In this document: piece by piece, positions 1-8,528 of the stretch
Numbering within the stretch: the first letter of the stretch is position 1
How the letters are laid out: each line of letters opens with the position of its first letter
DNA from: JBCCFK01 sp965262315
GTDB lineage: Bacteria > Actinomycetota > Acidimicrobiia > Acidimicrobiales > UBA8592
Assembly (NCBI GenBank): GCA_965262315.1
Contig: CBDHFJ010000026.1
Coordinates: forward strand, 1 to 34,653
Direction of reading: 5' to 3'
DNA: 34,653 nucleotides
The notes under the pieces: model-generated
The model's input: only the letters and a program-made list of their open reading frames with translations
The model's database searches: none
Told to the model about the DNA's origin: nothing
Program-made: the position numbers and the translations under genes

Positions 1-1
1 G

Positions 2-31
2 CTCGACCGCCTGGCCCCCCTGCTGTTCTGA
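2..31 (+). CDS. possible 3' end of an upstream gene (partial)
   Basis: One frame reads LDRLAPLLF and then stops with TGA at 29-31. The next gene on the other strand ends at 44, so this would be an ordinary convergent end. Only nine codons are visible, too few to name a product, and an open frame this short could occur by chance. Confidence 0.2.
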   Translation, partial: LDRLAPLLF

Positions 32-43
32 TCGGGGATCCTG

Positions 44-1875
44 TCAGCGGTCCGTAATGGTGACCCGGTCAACGCGCAGTCCCTCGCCGGAGGTGCCCCA
101 GGTGGCCACCAGGACGGCGTTGTCGTGGACCACGGCGTGGGCGGGGTACCCGGAGCGCTGCGGGGGGCCGATCGTCCAATCGGTGGCATCGGCCGAGGTC
201 AGGATGCGCATCACGGTCGGCTCGCCCGAGGTGAAGAAGCTGCGCTCCTGGAGGGCTTCGAGCGTGGCGTACGGCGCGGTCAACAGGGTGGTGGCGTCGG
301 TTTCGTCCAGGAACGTGATGGTGCCGGCTGCCAGGTCGACGACGTAGTCGTCGCCGAGTTCGGCGGCCCAGGCGGGGTACTCGGAGCGCCGCCCGTTGGC
401 GTCGACCGCGATCTGACCGGTGGACGGGTCGAACTCGATCGTGCCGCCGTCGACGATCGCGAGCACCGAGGTCGATCGGTCGATGCCGCCCCCCGGATTG
501 CCTGGGAAGCCGAGGGTGGTCACGACCAACGGCCGTCGTCGGTGAAGATGTCGACGGGTTGCACCTCGGCGTCGCGGAACGTCCGACGGAGACCCACCGA
601 CACCCACTCGAGTCGAGGTCCCTCGATGAGGATGTCTCCGTCGCCCGACGGTCACGGACCGACTTCCCCACTCGGCGCGGGGCAGGCGGGCACCGCTGTC
701 ACCGTCGCCGGGGTCGAAGGCCCAGCCTCGTTCTGCCGACCACCGAAACGTGCCCGGCCCGCTGTCGCCGACCCCCGCGGCGATGAACCCGCCGGTGCTG
801 GGCAGGGGAGTCACGTGCTCGACGAAGTCGCGGGATGTGATGTCGTCCCACGTCGACCGTCACCGGCGACGAGCGTTGCGCCTCGGGAGGGAGCATCACC
901 GAGGAGACCCTCGACGGCGTCGGCCGAGAGGTCGAGCTCCTCGGGTTCGTAGCGGGCGACCTCGAGGCCGAGTGGGCCCCGCACCCGGACCGCGGTCCCG
1001 TCCCATTCCAGCGAGACGCTCGTGGGCAGCGGGTCCGGTAGTCGGCTGCCCAGGGTCGGCCGGTCGAATGCGACCATCGCCAGCCCGTCCCTCGCTGACG
1101 GCGATCTCGGTCACGAACGCGAGGTGGTCCGAACCCGGCCGGTCCAACGGGATCGTCTCGGTCGACCAGGTGGCCGCGTCCACGGAACGCCACACCGTGA
1201 GGTCGCCGGTGGCAGATGTGCCGGCCAGGATCAGCTCGTCACCATCGGCGGCCAGGGCAGTGACCATCGCTCCCGGTGCTCCGACGGCGCCGAGGGACTC
1301 CCAGTCCTGGCCGTCGGGAGAGAACCAGAGGACGCTCTCGACGAAGGAAGGGACGCCGAAGAGCGTCGCCTGGGTCGCTTCCCCGCCGAGCAGGTAGACG
1401 CCTCGGCTCGTCGTGGCCAGACCGAGGGGGACATTCCCGTCGACCTGGAGTGAGTGCTCGCCGTACCGCTGCGTTCGACGACGATTGCGCCGTTGGCCGC
1501 GCCGGCCTCGGGCTCGGTGCGGACGGTTGGTGTGGCTTCGGCCGGCGACGGTGAGGGCGATGGGTTCGGCTCCGCCTCACCTCCGGCGTCGTCCTGCGCG
1601 GCTTCGTCCGCATCGTTCGTGTCGTCGCCGCCGGAGGCGACGACCAGGCCGACCAGTGCTGCGACGACGGCGATGCCGGCTGCCACGGCCAGTCGCGGCG
1701 TTCGCGTCCGCACGACCTGGCCGGTGTCGTCGGTCGCCGTGTCCGCTCGAACCCGACTCGGGCCGGCGGTGAGGTCGATCAGCGTGGCCTGAGTGGATGC
1801 GCCGCACGCGTGGCAATAGCGCGCCCCGGCCACCAGGGCGGTGTCGCACGCTTGACAGTGATCGCCGACGCCCAC
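44..1875 (-). pseudogene. frameshifted zinc-ribbon, membrane-anchored Asp-box (BNR-like) repeat protein
   Basis: The start (1875) encodes a zinc ribbon (CQAC near residue 8, CHAC near residue 22). A single hydrophobic segment follows at about residues 61-82, then an Asp/Glu/Pro/Ser-rich linker. After that the protein continues only if the frame is changed about five times, near 1467, 1095, 850, 645 and 540. The rejoined product has short S-x-D-x-x-x-W motifs (SPDGQDW, SVDAATW, SADATDW), as in Asp-box beta-propeller proteins such as sialidase-like domains. It is probably a membrane protein with a cytoplasmic zinc ribbon and an external propeller; ligand and role are unknown. The shift near 645 falls in a GGG run and others lie next to G or C runs, and both +1 and -1 corrections are needed. 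Each intervening segment still reads as sensible protein, so consensus error is more likely than a decayed gene. It is divergent from surE. Confidence 0.6.
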
Positions 1876-1893
1876 GGAACGACGCTACACCTG

Positions 1894-1951
1894 GGCTCGG
1901 CCCGGCCCGGCCCGGCCGGGATCGGCGCGGCGGAGGTCGGCCCCGTAGGAT
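1894..1951. promoter_or_regulatory. GC-rich short repeats and candidate surE -10
   Basis: The 115-bp gap between the divergent genes holds a run of CGGCC/CCGG pentamers at about 1894-1919. A TAGGAT hexamer at 1946-1951 fits an actinobacterial -10 and would give surE a leader of roughly 35 nt. No clear -35 is visible. Confidence 0.3.
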
Positions 1952-1990
1952 CTGCGGCGACCTGACCGCCCGGACCCGAGAGGCTGCGCC

Positions 1991-2762
1991 ATGGCCCGCC
2001 TGCTGCTGACCAACGACGACGGAGTGGATTCGCCCGGAATCCATGCGATCGCCACCGCGCTCCACGACGCCGGCCACGAGGTGGTCGTCGCCGCGCCCTT
2101 GGACGAACGCTCGGGGTGGAGCGCCGGGGTGGGGTACATGGTCGACGGCACCGAGTTCGACGTCGAGCGCCGCGAGGTTCCGGGTCGTCCCGAGATCGAG
2201 ACCTGGGGTGTCGAGGGGCCGCCGGCGTTCTGTGTGCTGACGGCGATGCTCGAGACGTTCGGGCCCCGTCCCGATCTGGTGGTGTCGGGCAGCAACATCG
2301 GCCTCAACCTGGGCCGCGGCGTGCTGCAGTCCGGCACGGTGGGCGGTGCGATGATCGCGCAGAACTTCGGGCTGTCGGCCATGGCCATCAGTCAGGATCA
2401 CCACGGGTGACGAGGTCCTGTGGGAGACCAGCGGCGCCGTGACCGTGGCCACCGTCGAGTGGCTGCTCGGCGCACCCCGCAAGACCGTGGTCAACGTGAA
2501 CGTGCCCAACCGGCCCGTCGGGCAGCTCGAAGGGGTTCGCTGGGCTCGGCTTGCGGCATTCGGCAACACCACGACGGCGGTGGCGGGGGAGGCCCCCGGC
2601 AAGATGCGCATCGTGATGACGCCACGTGACGTCCAGCTCAAGCCCGACACCGACACCCACCAGGTGGACGAGGGGTACGTGACGATCACGGGCCTCGTCG
2701 GGTTCCGTCACGAAGACGATGTGAGCCCGGCCGCAGTCGACGCGATCGCCGCCCGGCTCTGA
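1991..2762 (+). CDS. surE: 5'/3'-nucleotidase SurE, frameshifted
   Basis: SurE is a metal-dependent nucleoside monophosphate phosphatase (survival protein E family). The N-terminal LLLTNDDGVDSPG gives the metal-binding Asp9-Asp10, Ser41 lies in DERSGWS, and Asn102 lies in SGSNIGLN, as the family requires. The frame breaks after AISQDHHG (stop at 2408-2410) and resumes one base later as GDEVLWETSGAV, running to the stop at 2760-2762. The span of 772 nt is 257 codons plus one base, and about 250 aa is normal for SurE. Removing one G from the GGG run at 2405-2407 restores a continuous AISQDHHGDEVLWE. The conserved metal site and an otherwise intact C-terminal half argue for a sequence error rather than a dead gene. 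ATG 1991 begins exactly at the conserved N-terminus. Confidence 0.88.
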
Positions 2763-2770
2763 TCATCGAG

Positions 2771-2820
2771 CGACAACCCACAACGACAACCCACAACGAC
2801 AACCAAGAACGACAACCCAG
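2771..2820 (+). repeat. four tandem 13-bp units
   Basis: The gap between surE and the SDR contains four head-to-tail copies of a unit close to CGACAACCCACAA. The third reads CGACAACCAAGAA, and the last runs into the ribosome-binding site GAGGGGGAG. A-rich and unstructured, this would form most of the SDR mRNA leader. Its function is unknown; slippage could vary the copy number between strains. Confidence 0.7.
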
Positions 2821-2830
2821 AGGGGGAGAC

Positions 2831-3670
2831 ATGAGTGGACGACTCGACGGCAAGGTGGCCGTCATCACGGGAGCGGCATCGGGTATCGGTGCCGGTACCG
2901 CCGAGCGATTCGTGGCCGAGGGGGCCAGGGTGGTCGTCGCCGACCTCCAGGTCGACGCCGGCCAGGCCTTGGCCGACTCGCTCGGCGACGCCGCGGTGTT
3001 CGCCGAGTGCAACGTGACCATCGAGGACCACGTGGCGGGCGCGGTCGACGCGGCGATGTCGTCGTTCGGTCGGCTCGACTGCATGTTCAACAACGCAGGC
3101 ATCGTGGGCGTGGTCGGCCCCATTGGCGACACGCCGCTCGACGCCTGGAACAACACGATGGACATCCTGTTGACCGGCGTGTTCTTGGGTACCAAGCACG
3201 CAGCGCGGGTCCTCACCGAGCAGGGCGAGGGCGGCACCATCATCTCCACGTCGTCCACCGCCGGCGTCATGGGTGGCCTCGGCCCGCACGCCTACACGGC
3301 CGCCAAGCACGCGGTCCGGGGGCTGACGAAGTCGGTCGCCAACGAGCTCGCCCCACACCAGATCCGCGTCAACGCCATCTCGCCCGGCAACACCGCCACC
3401 GCCATGACGGCGGCCGTGGGTGGCGCCTCGCACACCGAGACCGACGTGGCCGCCGAGCGCATCGCTGCCGGTTCTCCGCTGGGCTACTCGGGCTTCCCCG
3501 AGGACATCGCCAACGCCGCCCTGTACCTCGCCAGCGACGAAGCCAAGTACGTCAGCGGCCACACGTTGGTGGTCGACGCCGGTCAGACGTCGTCGGGCAT
3601 GGTGGTCAACCGGTTCCACACCGGCCAGAACCGGGTGTTCAAGCACGCCGGCGGCCGAGAGGATCTCTAG
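2831..3670 (+). CDS. SDR-family NAD(P)-dependent oxidoreductase
   Basis: Classical short-chain dehydrogenase of 279 aa, normal or slightly long for the family. It has the nucleotide-binding TGAASGIG at residues 13-20, NNAG at 87-90, the catalytic Ser in the STSST segment (139-143), and Tyr155-x3-Lys159. An acidic residue after beta-2 (ADLQ, about 38) would favour NAD(H). The C-terminus keeps the SDR signature YVSGHTLVVDAG followed by a 30-residue tail. The alcohol or keto substrate cannot be read from the sequence. AGGGGGAG sits 5-8 bases before ATG 2831. The next gene starts three bases after this stop, so the SDR and the F420-type oxidoreductase are probably co-transcribed and may act on the same substrate. 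Confidence 0.9.
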   Translation: MSGRLDGKVAVITGAASGIGAGTAERFVAEGARVVVADLQVDAGQALADSLGDAAVFAECNVTIEDHVAGAVDAAMSSFGRLDCMFNNAGIVGVVGPIGDTPLDAWNNTMDILLTGVFLGTKHAARVLTEQGEGGTIISTSSTAGVMGGLGPHAYTAAKHAVRGLTKSVANELAPHQIRVNAISPGNTATAMTAAVGGASHTETDVAAERIAAGSPLGYSGFPEDIANAALYLASDEAKYVSGHTLVVDAGQTSSGMVVNRFHTGQNRVFKHAGGREDL

Positions 3671-3673
3671 CTC

Positions 3674-4714
3674 ATGAAGCTCGGCTTGGGGATCGGGTAC
3701 TCGGGGTCGAAGCTGCGGGTGCCGATCGAGCGCATCAAGCTGGCCGAACACCTCGGCTACGACTCGGTGTGGACCGCCGAGGCCTATGGCTCCGACGCGA
3801 TCACGCCGTTGGCGTGGATCGCGGCGCAGACCGAACGGATCCGGCTCGGCACCGGGATCATGCAGCTCGCCGGCCGAGCGCCCGCCATGTGCGCGATGCA
3901 GGCCCAGACCGTCGACGCGCTCGCCGGCGGCGGTCGGGTCATCGCCGGGCTCGGCGTGTCGGGTCCCCAGATCGTCGAGGGCTGGTACGGCGAGCCCTGG
4001 GGCAAGCCGTACTGGCGCTTGCGGGACTACATCCAGATCATGCGCAAGGTGAACCTGCGCGAGGACCCGGTCACCCACGACGGCCGCGAGTACCAGCTGC
4101 CGTTCACGGGTGAGGGCGCACTCGGGATCGGCAAGCCGCTGATGTCGATCATGCACACCAACCGGCAGCTCCCGATCTGGATGGGGTCTGGGCGCGAGGC
4201 CACGGTGAAGCTCACCGCCGAGCTCTGTGACGGCTGGCTCCCGATGCACTTCGTCCCCGGTCGGATGGATCACTACCGCCCGTGGGTCGAGGAGGGGTTC
4301 CGTCGAGCCGGCAACGGCAAGAGCTGGGACGATTTCGAGATCCAAGCAGGCGGTCGGGTCATCATCACCGACGACGTCAAGGCCGCACTGGCCGAGTCCA
4401 AGCCCGGGATCGCGCTCTACGTCGGCGGCATGGGGCACAAGGACCTGAACTTCCACAACGAGCACATGGTGCAGCGTGGCTATCCCGACGTGGCCGAGAA
4501 GGTGCAGGAGCTCTACCTGGCCGGCCGCAAACAGGAGGCCATCGCCGCCATCCCCGACGAGTACGTCGACGACGCGGGTCTCTACGGGTCGGTCGAACGT
4601 ATCGAGCAGCGATGGGAGGCCTGGGCCGATTCGGGCATCACCGGCTTCACCGTCAACACCCACCAGGAAGAGGCCATCGAGTTGATGGCCGACATCGCCG
4701 GCACCCGCGGCTGA
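3674..4714 (+). CDS. LLM-class F420-dependent oxidoreductase
   Basis: Luciferase-like monooxygenase fold protein of 346 aa. The N-terminal MKLGLGIGYSGS strand, LAEHLGYDSVWTAEAYGSD, the TERIRLGTGI segment and LPIWMGSG match the F420-dependent oxidoreductase branch found in actinobacteria, which uses coenzyme F420 rather than FMN. A catalytic motif specific to glucose-6-phosphate or methylene-tetrahydromethanopterin enzymes is not evident, so the substrate is unknown. It starts three bases after the SDR stop, with AGAGGA upstream. It is one of three LLM proteins in the window. They share only the fold-level pattern, so they are not recent duplicates. Confidence 0.88.
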   Translation: MKLGLGIGYSGSKLRVPIERIKLAEHLGYDSVWTAEAYGSDAITPLAWIAAQTERIRLGTGIMQLAGRAPAMCAMQAQTVDALAGGGRVIAGLGVSGPQIVEGWYGEPWGKPYWRLRDYIQIMRKVNLREDPVTHDGREYQLPFTGEGALGIGKPLMSIMHTNRQLPIWMGSGREATVKLTAELCDGWLPMHFVPGRMDHYRPWVEEGFRRAGNGKSWDDFEIQAGGRVIITDDVKAALAESKPGIALYVGGMGHKDLNFHNEHMVQRGYPDVAEKVQELYLAGRKQEAIAAIPDEYVDDAGLYGSVERIEQRWEAWADSGITGFTVNTHQEEAIELMADIAGTRG

Positions 4715-4734
4715 CTCGGGCGTCTCGGCCCGGT

Positions 4735-4749
4735 CCGGCTCTGAGCCGG
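4735..4749. terminator. perfect 7-bp-arm hairpin after the LLM gene
   Basis: CCGGCTC-T-GAGCCGG lies 21 bases past the LLM stop. There is no T-tract, so it is at best a GC hairpin terminator of the actinobacterial kind. Its centre CTCTGAG also appears in two of the palindromes at 11963-12047. Confidence 0.35.
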
Positions 4750-4760
4750 CGCGACCCGCC

Positions 4761-5225
4761 TTCTGCCAGCGTGGTGTCAGGTCATGACGTGCACTGACGC
4801 TGGCAGGAGCTGGCAGAAGCGTGGGGTGCGAGCGGGCTTGCTCGGGTCGCTCGTGTCCGGGTGCGGTGTTCTGCCAGCGTGGTGTCAGGTCATGGGGTGC
4901 TGGCGCTGGCAGGAGCTGGGGTGTTCTGCCAGCGTGGTGTCAGGTCATGGGGTGCGCTGGCGCTGGCAGAAGCGTGGGGTGCGGGTTCTGCCAGCGTGGT
5001 GTCAGGTCATGGGGTGCGCTGGCGCTGGCAGGAGTGTGGGGTGCGAGCGGGCTTGCTCGGGTCGCTCGTGTCCGGGAGCGGTGTTCTGCCAGCGTGGTGT
5101 CAGGTCATGGGGTGCGCTGGCGCTGGCAGGAACGTGGGGTGCGGGTTCTGCCAGCGTGGTGTCAGGTCATGGGGTGCGCTGGCGCTGGCAGAAGCGTGGG
5201 GTGCGCTGGCAGGAGCGTGGGGTGT
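4761..5225. repeat. six-copy palindrome cluster with TTCTGCCAGCG arms
   Basis: Six copies start at 4761, 4869, 4924, 4986, 5084 and 5146 (spacings 108, 55, 62, 98, 62). Each begins TTCTGCCAGCG, continues GTGGTGTCAGGTCATG, and is closed by CGCTGGCAG followed by AA or GA, the complement of the opening arm. A linker, GCGTGGGGTGCG, separates copies. A longer insert with GCGAGCGGGCTTGCTCGG occurs twice, after copies 1 and 4, so part of the block was duplicated as a larger unit. The first copy ends TCATGAC where the others have TCATGGG. All frames across it give only low-complexity peptides. It lies between the end of the LLM gene and the end of a minus-strand gene. Related to REP/BIME-type elements by form, not by sequence, to those at 23346-32973. 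Confidence 0.85.
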
Positions 5226-5242
5226 GCGCGCTGACCAGTGAC

Positions 5243-5650
5243 TCAGGTGTCTCGCCAGGTCTCCTGGACGCGGATCCAGCGCAGCCCGTTGGGGCCATCG
5301 GGGTCTCGCTCGAAGACGACCGTGGCCACGCGGTGGTTGGTGCGATCGCTGAGCTGGTGGTTCTCCACGTAGGTGGCCACCACATGGGCGTCGGTCGACA
5401 CGATCAGGCGGTGTTCGGACACCGTGATCTGGAGCGAGTCGGTGTGGGCGTGCCCGTGCTCGATCGCGGCCAGGGTTGTGGCGCGGTCCGATTCAGACCC
5501 ATCGGGTCCGAGCATCGTGAAGTCGCGAGCCAACGCCCGCTCGACCCGCCCGATGTCCGAGCGCTCGAGCCTTCCCAGGAAGTACGCCTCGAAGAACGCA
5601 TGCAGTTCGTCGATCTCGGTTCGCCACGGGTTGGCGAGCCCGTCCCTCAC
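5243..5650 (-). CDS. SnoaL-like / DUF4440-type small protein
   Basis: A 135-aa protein of the NTF2-like fold. The N-terminal helices EIDELHAFFEAYFLGRL, the central DFTMLGPDGSESDR and the alternating C-terminal strands (HVVATYVENHQL, RVATVVFERD, RWIRVQETW) match ketosteroid-isomerase-like SnoaL/DUF4440 proteins. No specific catalytic Asp/His pair can be assigned. The GTG start overlaps the TGA of the upstream epoxide hydrolase as GTGA, which indicates translational coupling. It is the last gene of a four-gene minus-strand operon. An isomerase, or a small hydrolase helper for the epoxide hydrolase, is possible but unproven. Confidence 0.75.
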   Translation of the reverse strand: MRDGLANPWRTEIDELHAFFEAYFLGRLERSDIGRVERALARDFTMLGPDGSESDRATTLAAIEHGHAHTDSLQITVSEHRLIVSTDAHVVATYVENHQLSDRTNHRVATVVFERDPDGPNGLRWIRVQETWRDT

Positions 5651-6618
5651 CGCAGGGTCTCCAGGAAGGCCTCCAGCGCCCGGTTGGTGGCGTCGGGCCG
5701 CTCCTGTTGGACCCAGTGGCCGGCGCCCTCGATGAGGGTCGTGCCTCGGAAGTCGTCGCAGAAGTCGCCGGCCATGCCGTAGACATCCACGCCCTCGACG
5801 AACACGCGCACCGGGTCGTACTCGCCGCCGATGAACGCTGCGGGCTGGCTCAGGTTCGGATCGGGCATCGGGCCGAGCTGCTGAGCGTCGAGCGTCTGGG
5901 CCCGATATCGATTGAGGAGGCCGTGCCAGCCGTTCTGGTCGATGCCGTCGGCGAACACCTGCAGGTCCTCGGGGGAGCACCAGGCGGGGAAGGGGTCGGG
6001 GTCGACCATGCCGTCGAGCATCGTCGCGTCGGCCGGCTTGTTGGCGACCAGTCCACTGCCGCCGGTCGAGTCGCCCGACGCGCCGTAGTAGATCATCCGG
6101 ATGCTGCGCAGGGTGTCGGCGCCCAGCTCGGCCTCGGCCACGCCGGGTTCCTGGAAGTACATCTGGTAGAAGAACTTGCCCTGGTCGGTGTACAGCGCCT
6201 TCCAGAGTTCCAGCGACGAGACCTCGCCGACCGGTCGGTACGGCACGCTCAGTCCCGCCACCGCGGTCACCTTGTCGGGGTGGAGGCGGGCGGTGTTCCA
6301 CGCGATCGGGGCGCCCCAGTCGTGGCCCCAGACGATGGCCTGCCCATCGCCGAGCGCGTCGATCACCGCTGCGGCGTCGCTCGCCAGCTCGCGCAACGTG
6401 TACGCCTCGATCTCCTGTGGGGCGGACGACCCGCCGTAGCCCCGCACGTTCATCGCGGCGACCCGGTAGCCCCGCTCGGAGAAGTACGCCATCTGGTGGC
6501 GCCACGAGTACCAGAGCTCAGGCCAGCCGTGGATGCACAGGATCAGGGGGCCCTCGCCGGCGACGGCGACCTCGAGGGAGATGTCGCCGTTGGTGACTGT
6601 GGTGAACGAGTGCTCCAC
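5647..6618 (-). CDS. alpha/beta hydrolase, epoxide hydrolase-like
   Basis: A 323-aa alpha/beta hydrolase. The oxyanion-hole motif HGWPE is at residues 30-34, the nucleophile is Asp100 in GHDWG (an aspartate, as in epoxide hydrolases and haloalkane dehalogenases, rather than serine), and the catalytic His lies in GAGHW near residue 297. The cap domain between about 140 and 240 is Tyr/Phe-rich, as expected for the tyrosines that polarise an epoxide oxygen. The GTG start at 6618 lies two bases after the sulfurtransferase stop; longer readings only run back through that gene. Epoxide hydrolysis to a diol is the best guess. It may clear epoxides made by oxygenases such as the nearby Rieske enzyme or the P450 at 28311. 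Confidence 0.85.
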   Translation of the reverse strand: MEHSFTTVTNGDISLEVAVAGEGPLILCIHGWPELWYSWRHQMAYFSERGYRVAAMNVRGYGGSSAPQEIEAYTLRELASDAAAVIDALGDGQAIVWGHDWGAPIAWNTARLHPDKVTAVAGLSVPYRPVGEVSSLELWKALYTDQGKFFYQMYFQEPGVAEAELGADTLRSIRMIYYGASGDSTGGSGLVANKPADATMLDGMVDPDPFPAWCSPEDLQVFADGIDQNGWHGLLNRYRAQTLDAQQLGPMPDPNLSQPAAFIGGEYDPVRVFVEGVDVYGMAGDFCDDFRGTTLIEGAGHWVQQERPDATNRALEAFLETLR

Positions 6619-6620
6619 GG

Positions 6621-7457
6621 TCAGACCTCCATGGGGGCGTTGGGGTCGGCCGTCCACTCCTGGAGGCTGGCGGTGTAGACCGCCACGTCGTCGCGGCCGA
6701 GCATCGCCAGCACGAAGGCGTCCAGCGACGCCGCGATGCCGCCGCCGCAGTAGGTGATGATGGGCCCGTCGGGGAACATGCCGGCCAACTCGTCGAGCGG
6801 TCGGAACAGTCCGGTCTCCTGGTCGATCATGTCGAAGGCGGGGGTGTTGGTGGCGCCGGGGATGTGGCCTGGGCGGGCGTACATCTGGACCTCGCCCGAG
6901 TACATCTGCGGCGTGAGCGAGTCGACCAGGCAGGTGCCATCGCCTTCGACCGCCTGGAGGACCTTGGCCTTGTCGGCGATGAGGTCGGGCCGTGGGTTCA
7001 CGCTCAGCGACCCCGGCGCGGGGGCGAACGGCGCGTCGTCGGTGGGGTGGCCGGCGTCGCGCCAGCCTCGAAGACCACCGTCGAGCAGGGCCGCGTTGTC
7101 GAAGCCGATCCAACGCAGCATCCACCAGACGCGGGCCGCCCACATCATGCCGGCGTCGTCGTACAGCACGACTCGCGTGTCGTCGCTCACGCCGAGGTCT
7201 GCCATGGCCGCGGCGAAGGCCTCGGGAGTGGGCACGGCGAAGCCGTGGGGACTGTCGGTGTCGACCAGGGCGTCGGTGAGGTCGGCGAAGCCCGATCCGG
7301 GGATGTGGGCTTCGGCCCACTCAGCCTGCCCGCTCACCGCGGCGAAGCCGTCGGGTCCCGGTGCGAGCCGGACCGTGCAGTCGAAGACGACGAGGTCCGC
7401 GTCGCCGAGGTGGTCGTGAAGCCAGGCCGCGCTGACGAGGGGATCGATGGTGCTCAT
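6621..7457 (-). CDS. sulfurtransferase with two rhodanese domains
   Basis: A 278-aa protein with two rhodanese domains (about 5-130 and 150-270), the size of SseA/3-mercaptopyruvate sulfurtransferases and thiosulfate sulfurtransferases. The inactive first domain has the usual WAEAHIPGS; the second has ARPGHIPGA. The active cysteine is Cys237 in the loop YCGGGIAAS. This loop is closer to the CG(S/G)G(V/I)-type mercaptopyruvate enzymes than to the CRKGVT-type rhodaneses, so 3-mercaptopyruvate is the more likely sulfur donor. It lies seven bases after the LLM gene and two bases before the epoxide hydrolase, which marks a single transcript. Why sulfur transfer sits with an F420-type oxidoreductase and an epoxide hydrolase is not obvious. 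Confidence 0.9.
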   Translation of the reverse strand: MSTIDPLVSAAWLHDHLGDADLVVFDCTVRLAPGPDGFAAVSGQAEWAEAHIPGSGFADLTDALVDTDSPHGFAVPTPEAFAAAMADLGVSDDTRVVLYDDAGMMWAARVWWMLRWIGFDNAALLDGGLRGWRDAGHPTDDAPFAPAPGSLSVNPRPDLIADKAKVLQAVEGDGTCLVDSLTPQMYSGEVQMYARPGHIPGATNTPAFDMIDQETGLFRPLDELAGMFPDGPIITYCGGGIAASLDAFVLAMLGRDDVAVYTASLQEWTADPNAPMEV

Positions 7458-7464
7458 GGGTGAC

Positions 7465-8433
7465 TCACTTCCCGTTCAGGGCGGCGACGACTGGGGCGAA
7501 GCTGTCGAGTGCGTCGCGGCCGACGGTCACGTACGAGGTGCCGTAGCGCTCCCGGCGGGCCTGCAGGGTCTCGATGATCTGGTCGACCGAGCCGATCAGG
7601 GCGTGGGGATGGTTGGCGAGGACGTCTGGCTCGAGGCCCATCATCGGCGCCATGGCGGCGAGGGTGCCCTCGGTGTTGTCGGTGACGATGGTGAAGTACG
7701 CGCCGATCTCGATCTCGAGGTCGTCGTAGCGGTCGCCCGCGCCGGCCCGGATCCAGTCGAGCTTCTGGTCGGTGCCGTCGGCGGTGCCGCTGTTGAGGCC
7801 GACCTCGCCGATCTTGCCGTCGGAGTTGTCGAAGTTGATCGACACGATGTCGGCCAGCTTGCCGGCGAGCCCGAGGACTCGTGGCGAGCCGCCGCCGATC
7901 ATGAACTTGGGTCCGCCGTCCTGGGACGAGGCCATGCCGACGGTGTCGCACACGCACACGTGATCGCCCTGGTAGTCGATCATCTCCCCGGTGAAGAACT
8001 GGCGGGCGAACTCGACGTATTCGACCATGCGGTCGATGCGGATGCCGGGGCGGTCCATGGGGATGCCGATGGCGTCGTACTCGCTCTTGACCCACCCGGC
8101 GCCGAACCCCGCCTCGAGACGCCCGTCGGAGAGCAGGTCGATGGTGCCCATCTCCTTCATCAGCACCATCGGGTGGTGGTAGTCACAGCAGAAGACCCGG
8201 CAGCCGATCATGATCTCGTCGGTCACGCCTGCCGCGGCCATCATCGCCGGGACCGCGGCGATCGTCTGCGGGGGATGGTTGGCCCGCTCGGTGGCCGGCC
8301 CGGCGCCCAGGTAGTGATCGGCCAGGCTGAAGGTCGAATAGCCGTGGTCCTCGGCCTTGCGGGCCATGTCCAGCCATTGGGCCTTCGAGTCGGGCGCGAA
8401 GGTCTGGTAACCGAAGCGGAACGGTCGGGGCAT
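7465..8433 (-). CDS. LLM-class F420-dependent oxidoreductase
   Basis: A 322-aa luciferase-like protein. MPRPFRFGYQTF is a typical first strand, ARKAEDHGYSTFSLADHY follows, and GRLEAGFGAGWVKSEYDAIG and FMIGGGSPRVLGLAGKLADIV are standard for the mycobacterial-type F420 LLM subfamily. ATG 8433 was chosen because GGAGGAG sits seven bases upstream and the fold begins at once. An earlier in-frame start would add about 30 residues with no resemblance to the family. It is the first gene of the four-gene operon running to 5243 and is divergent from a TetR gene 95 bp away, a likely regulator. The substrate is unknown. Confidence 0.9.
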   Translation of the reverse strand: MPRPFRFGYQTFAPDSKAQWLDMARKAEDHGYSTFSLADHYLGAGPATERANHPPQTIAAVPAMMAAAGVTDEIMIGCRVFCCDYHHPMVLMKEMGTIDLLSDGRLEAGFGAGWVKSEYDAIGIPMDRPGIRIDRMVEYVEFARQFFTGEMIDYQGDHVCVCDTVGMASSQDGGPKFMIGGGSPRVLGLAGKLADIVSINFDNSDGKIGEVGLNSGTADGTDQKLDWIRAGAGDRYDDLEIEIGAYFTIVTDNTEGTLAAMAPMMGLEPDVLANHPHALIGSVDQIIETLQARRERYGTSYVTVGRDALDSFAPVVAALNGK

Positions 8434-8458
8434 TGTCGTCTCCTCCGAAGTCGTGAGG

Positions 8459-8527
8459 GTTGTGTAGCAGAGGTCGTGCGTTGCCGTCCCTGGTGGCGCC
8501 CGGGATTTGTTGTTACTGTCACACAAC
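8459..8527. promoter_or_regulatory. paired inverted 12-mers between LLM operon and tetR
   Basis: GTTGTGTAGCAG at 8459-8470 and, inverted, CTGTCACACAAC at 8516-8527 match in 10 of 12 positions and point away from each other across the 95-bp divergent gap. One is near each gene start. They are candidate operator sites for the TetR protein at 8529. TACTGT at 8514-8519 could be the tetR -10, giving a very short leader. Confidence 0.4.
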
Positions 8528-8528
8528 G

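Noticed and set aside
2708..4663. Long minus-strand frame opposite the SDR and LLM genes
   Set aside because: Its His/Asp/Val/Gly-rich composition is the usual shadow of high-GC genes. No domain is recognisable, and the sense-strand proteins are clear. The same applies to 8918-10531 and 16504-17904.
4761..5225. CRISPR-like array of regularly spaced repeats
   Set aside because: Spacers are not unique: the same linkers recur, the repeat unit is itself palindromic with a constant interior, spacing falls into two classes, and there are no cas genes.
4784..5782. Open frames coding for repeated peptides across the 4761-5225 cluster
   Set aside because: All forward frames stay open because the unit is stop-poor. 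The peptides are low-complexity copies of the DNA repeat and run antisense into a real gene.
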